Translations under genes and position numbers: made by a program
Notes under the pieces: generated by a model
What the model saw: the letters and a program-made list of their open reading frames with translations, nothing else
The model's database searches: none
Told to the model about the DNA's origin: nothing
NCBI GenBank assembly: GCA_030247575.1
Contig: JAOTRV010000015.1
Span: forward strand, 34,820 to 98,819
Origin: Sulfuritalea sp.
GTDB lineage: Bacteria; Pseudomonadota; Gammaproteobacteria; Burkholderiales; Rhodocyclaceae
Reading direction: 5' to 3'
DNA length: 64,000 nt
Shown: one piece after another, positions 35,366 through 43,764 of the stretch
Numbering within the stretch: position 1 is the first letter of the stretch
How the letters are laid out: the number at the start of each line of letters is the position of its first letter

Positions 35366-35860
35366 ATGCCTTCATTCGACATCACTTCCGAAGCCGATCT
35401 GGTGGCCCTGAAGAACGCCGTGGATGTGGCCGGGCGCCACATCGGCAACCGCTATGACTTCAAGGGCACCTCGGCGCGCGCCGAGCTGAACGAGAAGGAC
35501 AAGACCATCACCATCCACGGCGATTCCGAGTTCCAGCTCGGCCAGGTCAAGGACATCCTGTTCCCCGAAATGGAGAAGAAGGAACGCGAAAGCACCAAGC
35601 GCCTCGACCACGGACCGGTGCAGTCGGTGGGCGGCAACAAGTCGAAGCAGGTGCTCACGATCAAGGTCGGCATCGAGCAGGAACTGGCGAAGAAGATCGT
35701 CAAGCTGATCAAGGACAGCAAGCTCAAGGTCCAGGCCAGCATTCAGGGCGACGCCGTGCGCGTCACCGGCGCCAAGCGCGACCTGCTGCAGGAAGTCATC
35801 GCGCTGGTGAAGAAGACCATCACCGACTTTCCCCTGCAGTACGGCAATTTCCGCGACTGA
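35366..35860 (+). CDS. YajQ family nucleotide-binding protein
   Basis: This 164-residue protein belongs to the YajQ family (tandem ferredoxin-like folds). Diagnostic segments are PSFDITSEADLVALKNAVDVA, NRYDFKGTSA and RVTGAKRDLLQEVIAL. Some members bind cyclic di-GMP and act with LysR-type regulators; others bind nucleotides or RNA. The GGGAGAG before the ATG is a good ribosome-binding site. It is the last gene of the argG-side cluster, and a 22-nt dispersed repeat lies directly after it. Confidence 0.92.
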   Translation: MPSFDITSEADLVALKNAVDVAGRHIGNRYDFKGTSARAELNEKDKTITIHGDSEFQLGQVKDILFPEMEKKERESTKRLDHGPVQSVGGNKSKQVLTIKVGIEQELAKKIVKLIKDSKLKVQASIQGDAVRVTGAKRDLLQEVIALVKKTITDFPLQYGNFRD

Positions 35861-35871
35861 GTCTGCGCGGC

Positions 35872-35893
35872 GCCGTGCCGCCGGCGTCTACTC
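35872..35893 (+). repeat. 22-nt dispersed repeat, copy 3
   Basis: This copy fills most of the 33-bp gap between the yajQ stop and the stop codon of the convergent amidotransferase gene, ending exactly where that codon begins. It differs from copy 2 (inside lpxK) at one position. Confidence 0.6.
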
Positions 35894-36604
35894 TCAGTCC
35901 CGGCGCAGGCCTTCGATCCAGCGGCTGTAGAGCCGGTCGGCCACCGCGCGCATCGCCATGATCCGCGCATCGATGTTTTCCTCCATCTGCGCCGGTGTCT
36001 GCACCGAGGCCGAGGGCGGAACCCCTTCTGCCGCCCACTGCAGGCACCAGCTGCGAATCATCGAGTCGGTCATCTCGACGTGGCATTGCATGGCGAGGTG
36101 CGGGCCGCGCACGAAGGCCTCGTTGGCGCAGTAGGCGCTTTGCAATATGCGGTTGGCGCCTGGCGGGATCGTGAAGGTCTCGCCATGCCAGTGGAAGGCC
36201 TCGAAGCGCGGTACGTCGCCCAGCCACTTGCCTGCCAGCTGCGCCGCATCGGCAGGTGCCTCGACCAGCCCCCAGCCGATTTCCTTGACCGGGTTGCGGC
36301 CTACCGTGCCGCCGAAGGCCTTGGCCATGAGTTGCCCGCCGAGGCAATGGCCGACCACCGGGATTCCGGCGGCGTCGGCCTTGCGGATCAGTTCCAGCGT
36401 TGCGGCGATCCAGGGCAGATCGTCGTTCACGCTCATCGGCCCGCCCATGAAGCACAATCCCGAAAAATCCTCGGCTGCAGACGGCGGCAACACGCCCTCA
36501 TCGACCTTGAACAGCGTCCAGGGCAGGGAATGGCGGTCGAGGAATGTGGCAAAATAGCCCGGTCCCTCGCCGGGACTATGACGGAATATAGCGATCGGTT
36601 TCAT
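35894..36604 (-). CDS. Type 1 (class I) glutamine amidotransferase
   Basis: This 236-residue protein has a class I amidotransferase fold. The nucleophile elbow GHCLGGQ puts Cys at about residue 87, and the histidine in AMQCHVEMT and a following Glu/Asp complete a plausible triad. It stands alone with no synthetase domain and resembles GuaA-like/YfeJ proteins that may hydrolyse gamma-glutamyl compounds. Its ATG (36604) overlaps that of the divergent Nudix gene: both read from the same CATG at 36602-36605. Its promoter must therefore lie inside the neighbouring coding sequence if both starts are right. Confidence 0.85.
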   Translation of the reverse strand: MKPIAIFRHSPGEGPGYFATFLDRHSLPWTLFKVDEGVLPPSAAEDFSGLCFMGGPMSVNDDLPWIAATLELIRKADAAGIPVVGHCLGGQLMAKAFGGTVGRNPVKEIGWGLVEAPADAAQLAGKWLGDVPRFEAFHWHGETFTIPPGANRILQSAYCANEAFVRGPHLAMQCHVEMTDSMIRSWCLQWAAEGVPPSASVQTPAQMEENIDARIMAMRAVADRLYSRWIEGLRRD

Positions 36605-37235
36605 GCCGGAGTCCTTAGTTAGTGCAGGCCCGAATTCTAGCGGAGGCTTGCTGTCCCTGATGCGTCGTCGATTCAGCGAAGGCGCTGTCGCGCCTCCGGT
36701 GACCGAATCGTCGTTCACCGAGGGCAAGGATTTGACGCCGGCCGCCGTCCTCGTGCCGGTGATCATGCGCGAGACCGGGCCGACCATGCTGCTGACCCAG
36801 CGCACCGCGCATCTGCGCGACCATGCCGGACAGGTGAGCTTCCCCGGCGGCCGCTGCGAAGAGAGCGACCCGTCGGCCGAGGCTACCGCCTTGCGCGAAG
36901 CCGAGGAGGAAGTCGGCCTTGCGCATTCCCAGATCGAAGTCCTCGGCCGCCTGCCCGAATATCGCACCGGCACCGGTTTCGTCATCACGCCGGTGGTGGG
37001 TCTGGTGACGCCGCCGCTGAACCTGAAACTGGACGATTTCGAAGTGGCCGAAGTCTTCGAGCCGCCGCTCGACTTCCTGCTCGACAGCGCCAATCACCAG
37101 CGCCACACCATCGAGGTGCGCGGCACGATGCACGAGTACTGGGCCATGCCCTGGCAGGGCTACTACATCTGGGGCGCGACCGCCGGCATGCTGGTGACCC
37201 TGTATCGCTTCTTGTACTCCGAGGCCGCGGCATGA
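36603..37235 (+). CDS. CoA pyrophosphatase, Nudix family
   Basis: This is a Nudix hydrolase of about 210 residues. The CoA-type signature LLTQRTAHLRDHAGQVSFPGG precedes a Nudix box (GGRCEESDPSAEATALREAEEEVG, about 80-103), marking it as a coenzyme A diphosphatase that probably removes oxidised or excess CoA. The first ATG at 36603 overlaps the divergent amidotransferase start; ATG 36660 (MRRRFSEG) is an alternative that would leave room for two promoters. A hairpin-rich spacer and a CobD-like gene follow. Confidence 0.88.
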   Translation: MPESLVSAGPNSSGGLLSLMRRRFSEGAVAPPVTESSFTEGKDLTPAAVLVPVIMRETGPTMLLTQRTAHLRDHAGQVSFPGGRCEESDPSAEATALREAEEEVGLAHSQIEVLGRLPEYRTGTGFVITPVVGLVTPPLNLKLDDFEVAEVFEPPLDFLLDSANHQRHTIEVRGTMHEYWAMPWQGYYIWGATAGMLVTLYRFLYSEAAA

Positions 37236-37239
37236 GCGC

Positions 37240-37415
37240 GCCCCGCCGGGCCGCCCCAAGGGGCGCGCAGCCAGCATTCGGAGCCGCGCAGCGGCGAACC
37301 GCCGTCACCCCTTGCCTTGGGGCGAAGGCAGGGTTTCGCGGAGCATTGCTCCGCGCTGCCGCAGCCGGCCGGCTATGCAGAGCCGGCCGTGGGGTCGGGG
37401 CTGGGGAGAGGGTAG
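37240..37415. repeat. Hairpin-rich GC spacer
   Basis: This spacer of about 175 bp holds several nested dyads: GCCCCAAGGGGC at about 37252, GCGGAGCATTGCTCCGC at about 37340-37356 and GCCGGCTATGCAGAGCCGGC at about 37368-37387. A G-rich run carrying the ribosome-binding site of the next gene follows. It resembles a dispersed intergenic palindrome, though I see no second copy in this window. Confidence 0.4.
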
Positions 37416-37419
37416 TCTG

Positions 37420-38355
37420 GTGACCCTGATCTCCATCGTCATCGCCCTGGTCCTCGAACAGGTCCACGCGCTCTCGGTGCAGCACGCCGTGCGCGAGCCG
37501 CTGGCGCGGATGGCGGCCTTGCTCGAGGACAAGTTCAACGACGGCGGCCGCAGCCATGGCGCGATCGCCTGGGGGCTCGGCGTCGCGCTGCCGGCAACCC
37601 TGCTGTCGGTGCTGCATGCGTTCCTGTTGTATTTTCAGCCGCTGCTGGCCTTCCTGCTGGGCATCGGGGTTCTCTACCTGACCATGGGCTTCCGCCAGTT
37701 CAGCCATTACTTCACCGACATTCATCTGGCCCTGCGGCTCGGCGAAGTCGAAAAGGCACGCGAACTCCTCGCGCAATGGCGTGGGCGTTCCGGCGACCGC
37801 CTCACGACGAGCGAGGTGGCGCGGCTCGCCATCGAGCAGGCCCTGCTCTCCTCGCACCGGCATGTGTTTGCCCCGCTGCTCTGGTTCGCGGTGCTGGGGC
37901 CGGCGGGAGCCTTGTTCTACCGCCTGGCCCATTCCTTCGACGAGTTCTGGGGTGAGCGCAGCGAGCTGGAGTTCGGCGAGTTCGGCCAGTTCGCGCACCA
38001 GGCGTTCGAGTTCATCGACTGGGTGCCCCTGCGGGTGACCGCCGCCGCGTTCGCCGTGGTGGGCGATTTCGAGGATGCGGTGCATTGCTGGCGCACCCAG
38101 GCCGACCGGTGGCCCGATGGCGGCTCCGGTATACTGCTGGCCAGTGGTGCAGGCGCCCTGGGCGTGCGTCTCGGGATGCCGGTACACGACGTAACTCAAG
38201 ACACGGGCGACGCTAGCGATCGGCCGGAACTGGGATTGGGGGAGGACGCCGATCCCGACTTCATGCAGAGCACCATAGGCCTCGTCTGGCGCAGTCTCGT
38301 GCTCGGTTTGGCGGTGCTGGCCCTGATCTGGGTTTCCGGTTGGGTCGGCGGTTGA
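37420..38355 (+). CDS. CobD/CbiB-like membrane protein
   Basis: This 311-residue membrane protein resembles CobD/CbiB and AmpE-type proteins. It has an N-terminal hydrophobic segment with TLISIVIALVLEQVHAL, a central cytoplasmic part with FSHYFTDIHLALRLGEVEKARELLAQWRG, and a C-terminal helix (SLVLGLAVLALIWVSGWV). The GTG at 37420 is the chosen start because GGAGAGG lies seven bases upstream. CobD proper makes adenosylcobinamide, but no other cobalamin gene is near, so a role in B12 synthesis is not supported. It is followed at 21 bases by a thiolase gene. Confidence 0.75.
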   Translation: MTLISIVIALVLEQVHALSVQHAVREPLARMAALLEDKFNDGGRSHGAIAWGLGVALPATLLSVLHAFLLYFQPLLAFLLGIGVLYLTMGFRQFSHYFTDIHLALRLGEVEKARELLAQWRGRSGDRLTTSEVARLAIEQALLSSHRHVFAPLLWFAVLGPAGALFYRLAHSFDEFWGERSELEFGEFGQFAHQAFEFIDWVPLRVTAAAFAVVGDFEDAVHCWRTQADRWPDGGSGILLASGAGALGVRLGMPVHDVTQDTGDASDRPELGLGEDADPDFMQSTIGLVWRSLVLGLAVLALIWVSGWVGG

Positions 38356-38376
38356 TTTTCTATAAGGAGTTTCGTA

Positions 38377-39564
38377 ATGGCTGACAAGAGAGAAGTCGTT
38401 GTACTGAGTGCCGTGCGTGCCGCGGTCGGCACCTTCATGGGTTCGCTGTCCGGCATGGAGCCCGCCGAACTGGGCGGTCTCGTCGTCAAGGAGGCCATCG
38501 CCCGTTCCGGCGTCGATCCCAAGGCGATTACCTTCGCCACCGTCGGCAACGTGATCCCCACCGAAGTCCGTTACCCCTATGTCGCGCGCAATGCCACGAT
38601 CCAGGGCGGCATGAGCATGGAATCGGTCACCTTCGCCGTGAATCGGCTGTGCGGCTCCTCGCAGCAGGCGGTGGTCAGCTCGGCACAGGCGATCTTGCTC
38701 GGCGATGCCGACTTCGCCATCGGCGGCGGAGTGGAGAGCATGTCGCGCGGCGCCTACCTGTCGCCGGCGATGCGTTCCGGCGCGCGCATGGGCGACACCA
38801 AGATGATCGACGCCATGGTCGCCGCGCTGACCGATCCGTTCGGCGCCGGCCACATGGGCATGACCGCCGAGAACCTGGCCAAGAAGCACGGCTTCACGCG
38901 CGAGATGCAGGACGAGTTCGCCTGCGAATCGCAGCGCCGCGCCGCCGCCGCCGTCGCCGCCGGCTACTTCAAGGAACAGATCGTGCCGATCACCATCAAG
39001 TCGCGCAAGGGCGACGTGGTGTTCGACACCGACGAGCACATCAAGGCCAACACCACCATGGAATCGCTGGCCAAGATGAAGCCGGCCTTCGACAAGGCCG
39101 GCACCGTCACCGCCGGCAATGCTTCCGGCATCAACGACGGCGCCGCCTTCCTGGTGCTGGCCGATGCCGCCAAGGCGGCCGCCGGCGGCCACAAGCCGAT
39201 GGCCCGCCTGGTGTCCTACGGTATCGGCGGCGTGTCGCACGAAGTCATGGGCGAAGGCCCGATCCCGTCGACCCTCATCGCGCTGGCCAAAGCCGGCCTC
39301 AAGATCGCCGATATCGGCGTCGTCGAGTCCAACGAAGCCTTCGCCGCCCAGTCGCTGACCGTGGCCAAGGTGCTCGGCCTCGACCCGGCGAAGACCAACC
39401 CGAACGGCGGCGCAATCGCCATCGGCCACCCGATCGGCGCCTCCGGCGCGGTGATCATCACCAAGGCCCTCTACGAAGCCAAGCGCGTCGGCAGCAAGTA
39501 CTGCCTCGCCACCATGTGCATCGGCGGCGGCCAGGGCATCACCACGATCTGGGAAATGATCTGA
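38377..39564 (+). CDS. Acetyl-CoA C-acyltransferase (thiolase)
   Basis: This 395-residue thiolase has the nucleophile Cys92 in [11 protein letters not shown], the histidine in [15 protein letters not shown] and the second catalytic Cys in CIGGGQG. The closest type is a BktB/PhaA-like beta-ketothiolase that condenses or cleaves acyl-CoAs. The start ATG follows TAAGGAG. It is transcribed with or after the CobD-like gene and has its own strong terminator. A second thiolase is encoded at 60994, in the transporter/beta-oxidation cluster; this one may serve polyhydroxyalkanoate or general ketothiolysis. Confidence 0.95.
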   Translation: MADKREVVVLSAVRAAVGTFMGSLSGMEPAELGGLVVKEAIARSGVDPKAITFATVGNVIPTEVRYPYVARNATIQGGMSMESVTFAVNRLCGSSQQAVVSSAQAILLGDADFAIGGGVESMSRGAYLSPAMRSGARMGDTKMIDAMVAALTDPFGAGHMGMTAENLAKKHGFTREMQDEFACESQRRAAAAVAAGYFKEQIVPITIKSRKGDVVFDTDEHIKANTTMESLAKMKPAFDKAGTVTAGNASGINDGAAFLVLADAAKAAAGGHKPMARLVSYGIGGVSHEVMGEGPIPSTLIALAKAGLKIADIGVVESNEAFAAQSLTVAKVLGLDPAKTNPNGGAIAIGHPIGASGAVIITKALYEAKRVGSKYCLATMCIGGGQGITTIWEMI

Positions 39565-39585
39565 TCGCGTTCTTCCCGCTGCAAG

Positions 39586-39613
39586 AAAAAGCCCGGCACT
39601 GCCGGGCTTTTTT
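39586..39613 (+). terminator. Thiolase gene terminator
   Basis: A stem of GCCCGGC with its complement, loop ACT, extended by A/T pairs and ending in seven T residues, starts 22 bases after the thiolase stop. Confidence 0.9.
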
Positions 39614-39696
39614 ATGTCCGCGCTGACGGCGCGGACGGTATCCCCTGGCGGGATCATTCGGTGTCCGCCGGATCGCCGTATCACCAGCGCCTGCTT

Positions 39697-40608
39697 TCAG
39701 AACCCCGCCATGCGCGCCAGCGCCTTCTGGTCCGCGAAGGCGGGCAGGGCGCCGATGCCGGCCGCCATGTTGTCCTCCAGATGCTCGATGCGGCTGCTCG
39801 CCGGAATCGCGCAAGTCACCGCCGGATGCGCCAGTATCCAGCGCAGGAACAGCTGCGCCCATGTGCGGCAGTCCAGCGCAGCCGCCTCGGCCGGCAGCGC
39901 GAGGCCCTTCACCGCGGAGAACAGCGCGCCCTCGGCGAACGGCCGGTTGACGATCACCGCCACGCCGCGCTCGGCCGCCAGCGGCAGCAGGCGCCGCGCC
40001 GATTCCTGCTCGGCCAGCGAATAGTTGATCTGCAGGAAGTCGAGCGGCTCGCGGCGCAGGACGTCCTCGACGTCCGCATAGGCGCTCGAACTGTAGTGGG
40101 TGATGCCCAGATAGCGGATTCTCCCGGCCGCCTTCCATTCGCGCAGCACCGGCAGGTGCGTCTTCCAGTCCTGCAGGTTGTGGATCTGCATCAGTTCGAT
40201 GCGCGGGCTTTTCAGGCGCCGCAGCGATGCTTCCATCTGCGCGATGCCGGCCGCCTTGCCGCTGGTCCACACCTTGGTGGCGAGGAACAGCCGCTCGCGC
40301 AGCCGGCGCGCGCCGGCGAGGTCGCCCACCACCGATTCCGAACTGCCGTACATCGGGCTGCTGTCGATCACCTCGCCCCCGAGTTCCACGAAGCGCGACA
40401 GCAGCCGGCCGAGATTGTCGCGCGCCGTCGCGTCGCCGCCGACGTCGAAAGTCTGCCAGGTGCCCAGGCCGATCACCGCGAGGCGGTGGCCATCGGCAGG
40501 GATGATCCGCGTCGCCGGGGAGGGCGTGGCGGCATTGGCGAGCGGCGGCATCATGGCGAGTCCCGAAAGGGCGAGGCTGCGGTGGAGAAAGTCGCGGCGC
40601 GAGGGCAT
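39697..40608 (-). CDS. Tat-exported aldo/keto reductase
   Basis: This 303-residue protein starts with a twin-arginine signal (SRRDFLHRSLALSGLAMM, cleavage near ANAATPS). An aldo/keto reductase barrel follows, with the catalytic tetrad visible as Asp and Tyr in IDSSPMYGSSE, Lys in ATKVWTSG and His in MQIHNLQ. Tat export of a folded NAD(P)H enzyme is unusual but known in this subgroup; its redox partner in the periplasm is unclear. The gene stands alone, with a long non-coding region upstream. Confidence 0.88.
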   Translation of the reverse strand: MPSRRDFLHRSLALSGLAMMPPLANAATPSPATRIIPADGHRLAVIGLGTWQTFDVGGDATARDNLGRLLSRFVELGGEVIDSSPMYGSSESVVGDLAGARRLRERLFLATKVWTSGKAAGIAQMEASLRRLKSPRIELMQIHNLQDWKTHLPVLREWKAAGRIRYLGITHYSSSAYADVEDVLRREPLDFLQINYSLAEQESARRLLPLAAERGVAVIVNRPFAEGALFSAVKGLALPAEAAALDCRTWAQLFLRWILAHPAVTCAIPASSRIEHLEDNMAAGIGALPAFADQKALARMAGF

Positions 40609-41176
40609 GGGAAGGCGGGTGAAGCGTTCAGGTGCTGTCGGGGGTTGTGGATGAAACGGCTCGGTCCCGAATTAGCTTAAACGAGATTGTTCGCTTCTCA
40701 AAAGTCGACGCTGACAGGACGGCGAATGCGGGAGCGTCGATGCCATTTCGGATGCGGCTGCGGTCGAGAAATGAAGGTGCGGGCAGATATTTCAATGCCG
40801 ACCCGTTTCGCTGCGGGGCGGACGCAAGGCAGACCGCTAGCCGGCCGCCTTGAATGCCTCGTGGAACTCGACGCTTCCCCGGGGTATGTGGAAAGGTGGC
40901 TATGCAGCCACCGCCTACAACTCCGATCTAGCGCGGGCCAACTCTACAACTATTGGTCAGAGTCATTTGAACCAAATGGCTCAGCATCACATCCATTCTT
41001 TGCCCTCCCCGGCGAACAAGTAAGGCCCCCGACTGCCGCCTCGCTGGACGAGGTGCATCGGTCATCCTGCAAGATGAATTCGCGGCCGGCACGGCATCGC
41101 GGCGTGATGCCGCCCGCCTCCCGGTTCTTGCGCGATCGGGCGCCGCGCCCGCGAGGATGCGGGCGCGGCAATCCCC
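40609..41176. other. Long intergenic region without a supported gene
   Basis: This 568-bp stretch has no gene I can support. A plus-strand open frame (40687-41184) lacks a ribosome-binding site, has unusual composition and runs into the cytochrome gene, so I leave it out. The middle (40930-41000) is AT-richer than its surroundings. The right end holds a strong GC hairpin (41142-41169). It may be a decayed gene or transferred segment. Confidence 0.4.
41142..41169 (-). terminator. GC hairpin after the cytochrome c gene
   Basis: An 11-bp perfect stem (GCCGCGCCCGC and its complement) with a six-base loop begins about eight bases past the cytochrome stop on the minus strand. There is no T-run, so it is a weak terminator or mRNA stabiliser. 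Confidence 0.45.
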
Positions 41177-41470
41177 TTATTTGAACTTGTAGTAGGCCTG
41201 GTTCAGCCAGGCAGCGACGTGGGCTTCCTCTTCGGGAAACCACTTCGCATTGGTCTGCGCGCTGCAGGCGGCGACGCGCTGGCCGAGCGCGCGCGCATCG
41301 TTGATCAGACGCGGCTTGCGGGTGTACATCGCGGAGCCGTCGCCGCCCAGCAGCTTGACGTGGCAGGCGACGCACTGCTTGTCGTGCAGCGGCTTGCCCA
41401 GTTTCGGGTCGGCCGCGGCCCGGGCCGGCAGGGAAAGCAGCAGGCATAGCAATGGCAGCAGGATACGCAT
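41177..41470 (-). CDS. Small monohaem cytochrome c
   Basis: This 97-residue protein has a Sec signal peptide (MRILLPLLCLLLSLPARAAA) and one haem-binding CVACH motif at residues 33-37, so it should be a periplasmic c-type cytochrome. The mature part is about 75 residues, small even for class I. A methionine in GDGSAM is a possible distal ligand but is unusually close to the haem motif. GGGAGAAATGCC precedes the ATG at 41470, which I chose over upstream in-frame codons for that reason. The redox partner is unknown; an unrelated acidic gene lies 32 bases upstream on the same strand. Confidence 0.82.
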   Translation of the reverse strand: MRILLPLLCLLLSLPARAAADPKLGKPLHDKQCVACHVKLLGGDGSAMYTRKPRLINDARALGQRVAACSAQTNAKWFPEEEAHVAAWLNQAYYKFK

Positions 41471-41502
41471 GGCATTTCTCCCGGGATGAGTTGCGGCGGC
41501 AA

Positions 41503-41754
41503 CTACTGCAGGTAGGTGATTTCCATTTCCGAGTCGAGGCCGGTCACCATGTCGAGGATTTCCTCGGTGAACTGCTCGTCCTCGTCGCTCCAGGTGGCGT
41601 CGGGCGCCTCGGATGCGGTGACCAGCGGCGTGATGTCGAAATCGACGAAGCGGTCGCCGACCTTGAGCACGAAGATGCCGGAAGAGTGCTCGACCAGTTC
41701 CCAATCATCCGGAATTTCAAGCTCGCAATGCAGTTCAAGCGACAGTTTTTTCAT
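41503..41754 (-). CDS. Small acidic conserved protein
   Basis: I do not recognise a family name. The 83-residue protein (MKKLSLELHCELEIPDDWEL start) is very acidic, with a beta-rich N-terminal half and an acidic helix near SDEDEQFTEEILDMV. GGAGAACCCG precedes the ATG at 41754; an ATG ten codons upstream is less likely. It has no signal peptide or membrane segment. It is on the same strand as the cytochrome c gene 32 bases downstream and could be cotranscribed. Confidence 0.65.
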   Translation of the reverse strand: MKKLSLELHCELEIPDDWELVEHSSGIFVLKVGDRFVDFDITPLVTASEAPDATWSDEDEQFTEEILDMVTGLDSEMEITYLQ

Positions 41755-41859
41755 CGGGTTCTCCGGGTTCAGGTTTATAGACACGCATCCTAATGCATCC
41801 GGCCGCGACGGGGTAGGATGATGGGTCCGAAAGCAAGCTCATTCGACCCCATTCGCGCC

Positions 41860-42825
41860 ATGATCCAACCCCCAATCGCAAACGCCGCATGCGGCCTTCC
41901 AATCGCATACGTCGCATCCGCCCTTCCTCTTTTGATAGACGATGCCGCCGTGCGCCGCCATCTCTCGCTCGACGCCCTGCTGCCCGCCATCGAGCAGGCA
42001 CTGATCGACCTTTCCGCCGGCCGCGTGGTGCAGCCGCTGCGCACCGTGCTGGAACTGCCAGGCCCGGGCAGCCTGCTGTTCGTCAAGCCGGCGCTGGCCG
42101 GCAACGCGCTGGCGACCAAGCTGATCACCCAGGTGCCGGACAACGCCGCGCGCGGCCTGCCGACCATGATCGCCACCGTGCTGCTGCTCGATCCGCAGAC
42201 CGGCCGCCCGCTGGCGGTGATCGACGCGACCTGGCTGACCGAACTGCGCACCGCCGCCGTCTCGGCGGTGGCCACCCGCGCGCTGCGCGACCAGCGGCCC
42301 AAGCGCGTGGCGATCCTCGGTTCGGGCGCGCTGGCGCGCAGCCATGCGCTGGCCCTGCGCGCCGTCGTGCCGCTGCGCGACATCCGCGTCTGGAGCCCCA
42401 CCCGCGCCAATGCCGAGCGCTGCGCCGCCGACATCGACGGCAGCGCCAGCCCCGACGCGGAGCATGCCGTGCGCGATGCCGACATCGTGGTGACCGTGAC
42501 CAATGCCAGCGCGCCGGTGCTGCTGGGCCGCTGGCTCAAGCCCGGCGCGCTGGTGCATGCGGTCGGCGCGCCGCGCCCCGGCTGGCGCGAGCTGGACGAC
42601 GAAGCCATGGCCAACTACCTGATCGCCGACAACCGCGTGGCGGCCGAGACCGAAGCGGGCGACGTGATTCTTTCGGGCGCCAAGGTGCAGTGCGAAATCG
42701 GCGAGGTGCTGGCCGGCAAGGTGGCGGTGCCGCCCGGCGTCACCGTGGTATTCAAGGCGCTCGGCCAGGCCGTCGAGGACGCGGTCGCGGCGCAGCTGGT
42801 GTATGCAGCCGTCACGGCCGCATAA
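41860..42825 (+). CDS. Ornithine cyclodeaminase / mu-crystallin family protein
   Basis: This protein of about 321 residues has the ornithine cyclodeaminase/mu-crystallin fold. Its substrate domain contains KLITQVPDNAARGLPT, and a Rossmann region has VAILGSGALARSHALALRAV followed by ADIVVTVTNASAPVL. Members include cyclodeaminases and imine reductases such as pyrroline-2-carboxylate reductase, so the substrate is uncertain. The start is uncertain too (41818, 41821 or 41860). The codons just after 41860 contain a 27-bp tandem duplication. No arginine or proline gene lies directly next to it. Confidence 0.8.
   Translation: MIQPPIANAACGLPIAYVASALPLLIDDAAVRRHLSLDALLPAIEQALIDLSAGRVVQPLRTVLELPGPGSLLFVKPALAGNALATKLITQVPDNAARGLPTMIATVLLLDPQTGRPLAVIDATWLTELRTAAVSAVATRALRDQRPKRVAILGSGALARSHALALRAVVPLRDIRVWSPTRANAERCAADIDGSASPDAEHAVRDADIVVTVTNASAPVLLGRWLKPGALVHAVGAPRPGWRELDDEAMANYLIADNRVAAETEAGDVILSGAKVQCEIGEVLAGKVAVPPGVTVVFKALGQAVEDAVAAQLVYAAVTAA
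41872..41925 (+). repeat. 27-bp imperfect tandem duplication
   Basis: Two adjacent 27-bp copies (41872-41898 and 41899-41925) differ at four or five positions and are in frame, encoding PIANAACGL and PIAYVASAL at the N-terminus of the mu-crystallin-family protein. Confidence 0.6.
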
Positions 42826-42857
42826 TAGACCACGCGTCAGTTAACTTGAAACCACCG

Positions 42858-42912
42858 TTCGGGCTGAGCCTGTCGAAGCCCTGCGCGCCCTTCCTTCGAC
42901 AGGCTCAGGACG
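42858..42912. repeat. Inverted dispersed repeat TGAGCCTGTCGAAG
   Basis: Fourteen-base perfect arms, TGAGCCTGTCGAAG (42865-42878) and its complement (42894-42907), surround a 15-base centre. The same arm sequence occurs at 62243-62258. It belongs to a widely dispersed class of bacterial intergenic palindromes. Confidence 0.75.
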
Positions 42913-42963
42913 ATCGGAAAGACAAGCCCAGGGCGAACGTTCACGTAGGCCGCCGCCGGCAGG

Positions 42964-43734
42964 CTAATGCATGGTGCGCCGCGAGCGCTGCCAGGCGATG
43001 ACGGCCTGATTGGCGTGGGCGAACATCGGCTCGGAGATTTCGCGCGGCAGGTTCTGGCGCAGCGCGGTGAAGAGCGCCGCGTTGGTTTCCCGTGCCAGTT
43101 CCGTGCTGGCCGCGGCCTCGCTCAGGCAGCGCAGCTGGATGGTCGCCAGCGCGTCGGCCGCCAGGCGCCAGCCGAGCGTCGGCATCTGCTGCACCAGCGC
43201 CGCCAGCATGCCGCCCAGCGCGGCGAGGATGGCCAGCGCCTCGTCCCGGTCCTCGCAGGCGATCATGGCGTGCCACAGCGCGAGATGGATGTTGCGCCGG
43301 AGTTCCATCTTGAAGTCGATGGCATCGCACTCGGCGTGGTCGATCGCGGCGAACTGCTGCTGGAAGCCCGCGTCTTCGGCGGCATCGAGTCCGTTGCGCA
43401 AGGCGCCGAGCAAGTTGCTGACGGCGGGAATCGCCGTGAGGCCGAAGGCCTGGCACCAGGCCAGGCCCCACTGGTCGATGCCGGTCACCAGCATGGCGAG
43501 ACGCAAGGCGCGCGCATCGTCGCCTTCCGCGGCGCGCACCCAGTTGCGCGACAGGCGCTCGATCTCGGCCACGGCCGACTGCAACGCGGCTTCGTCGCGC
43601 TCGACGCCGAGGCGGAAGAGGCGGGTGAAGGCATCCTGCGCCATGCGCGCGGCGAGGCGCTGCAGGTCCGGCGCGGCGAGCGCGGCCAGGTTGTCGGGCG
43701 GCAGGGAAAAGGGCGCGGTGTTCGCGTCGGTCAT
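42964..43734 (-). CDS. Conserved protein of unknown function, all-helical
   Basis: I do not recognise the 256-residue product. It is predicted almost entirely helical and soluble, rich in Ala and Leu, with no signal peptide. Features include [19 protein letters not shown] (about 65-83), [22 protein letters not shown] (about 135-156) and a C-terminal basic end. Codon use matches its neighbours, so it is a resident gene. It is divergent from the YaiI-family gene across 30 bp. No functional prediction is justified. Confidence 0.65.
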   Translation of the reverse strand: MTDANTAPFSLPPDNLAALAAPDLQRLAARMAQDAFTRLFRLGVERDEAALQSAVAEIERLSRNWVRAAEGDDARALRLAMLVTGIDQWGLAWCQAFGLTAIPAVSNLLGALRNGLDAAEDAGFQQQFAAIDHAECDAIDFKMELRRNIHLALWHAMIACEDRDEALAILAALGGMLAALVQQMPTLGWRLAADALATIQLRCLSEAAASTELARETNAALFTALRQNLPREISEPMFAHANQAVIAWQRSRRTMH

Positions 43735-43764
43735 AATGGCATTCCGTCAAGCAAAACCGACATT

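Noticed and set aside
37420-38355. Cobalamin biosynthesis role for the CobD-like gene
   Set aside because: No other cobalamin gene is present and the protein is only distantly like CobD/CbiB, so the function is left open.
36985-39684. 899-codon minus-strand open frame across the Nudix, CobD-like and thiolase genes
   Set aside because: It crosses three genes and a terminator on the other strand and has His/Gly/Arg-rich composition typical of an antisense shadow.
40687-41184. Open frame of 165 codons in the long gap before the cytochrome c gene
   Set aside because: No ribosome-binding site, odd amino-acid composition, and it overlaps the end of a real gene on the other strand.
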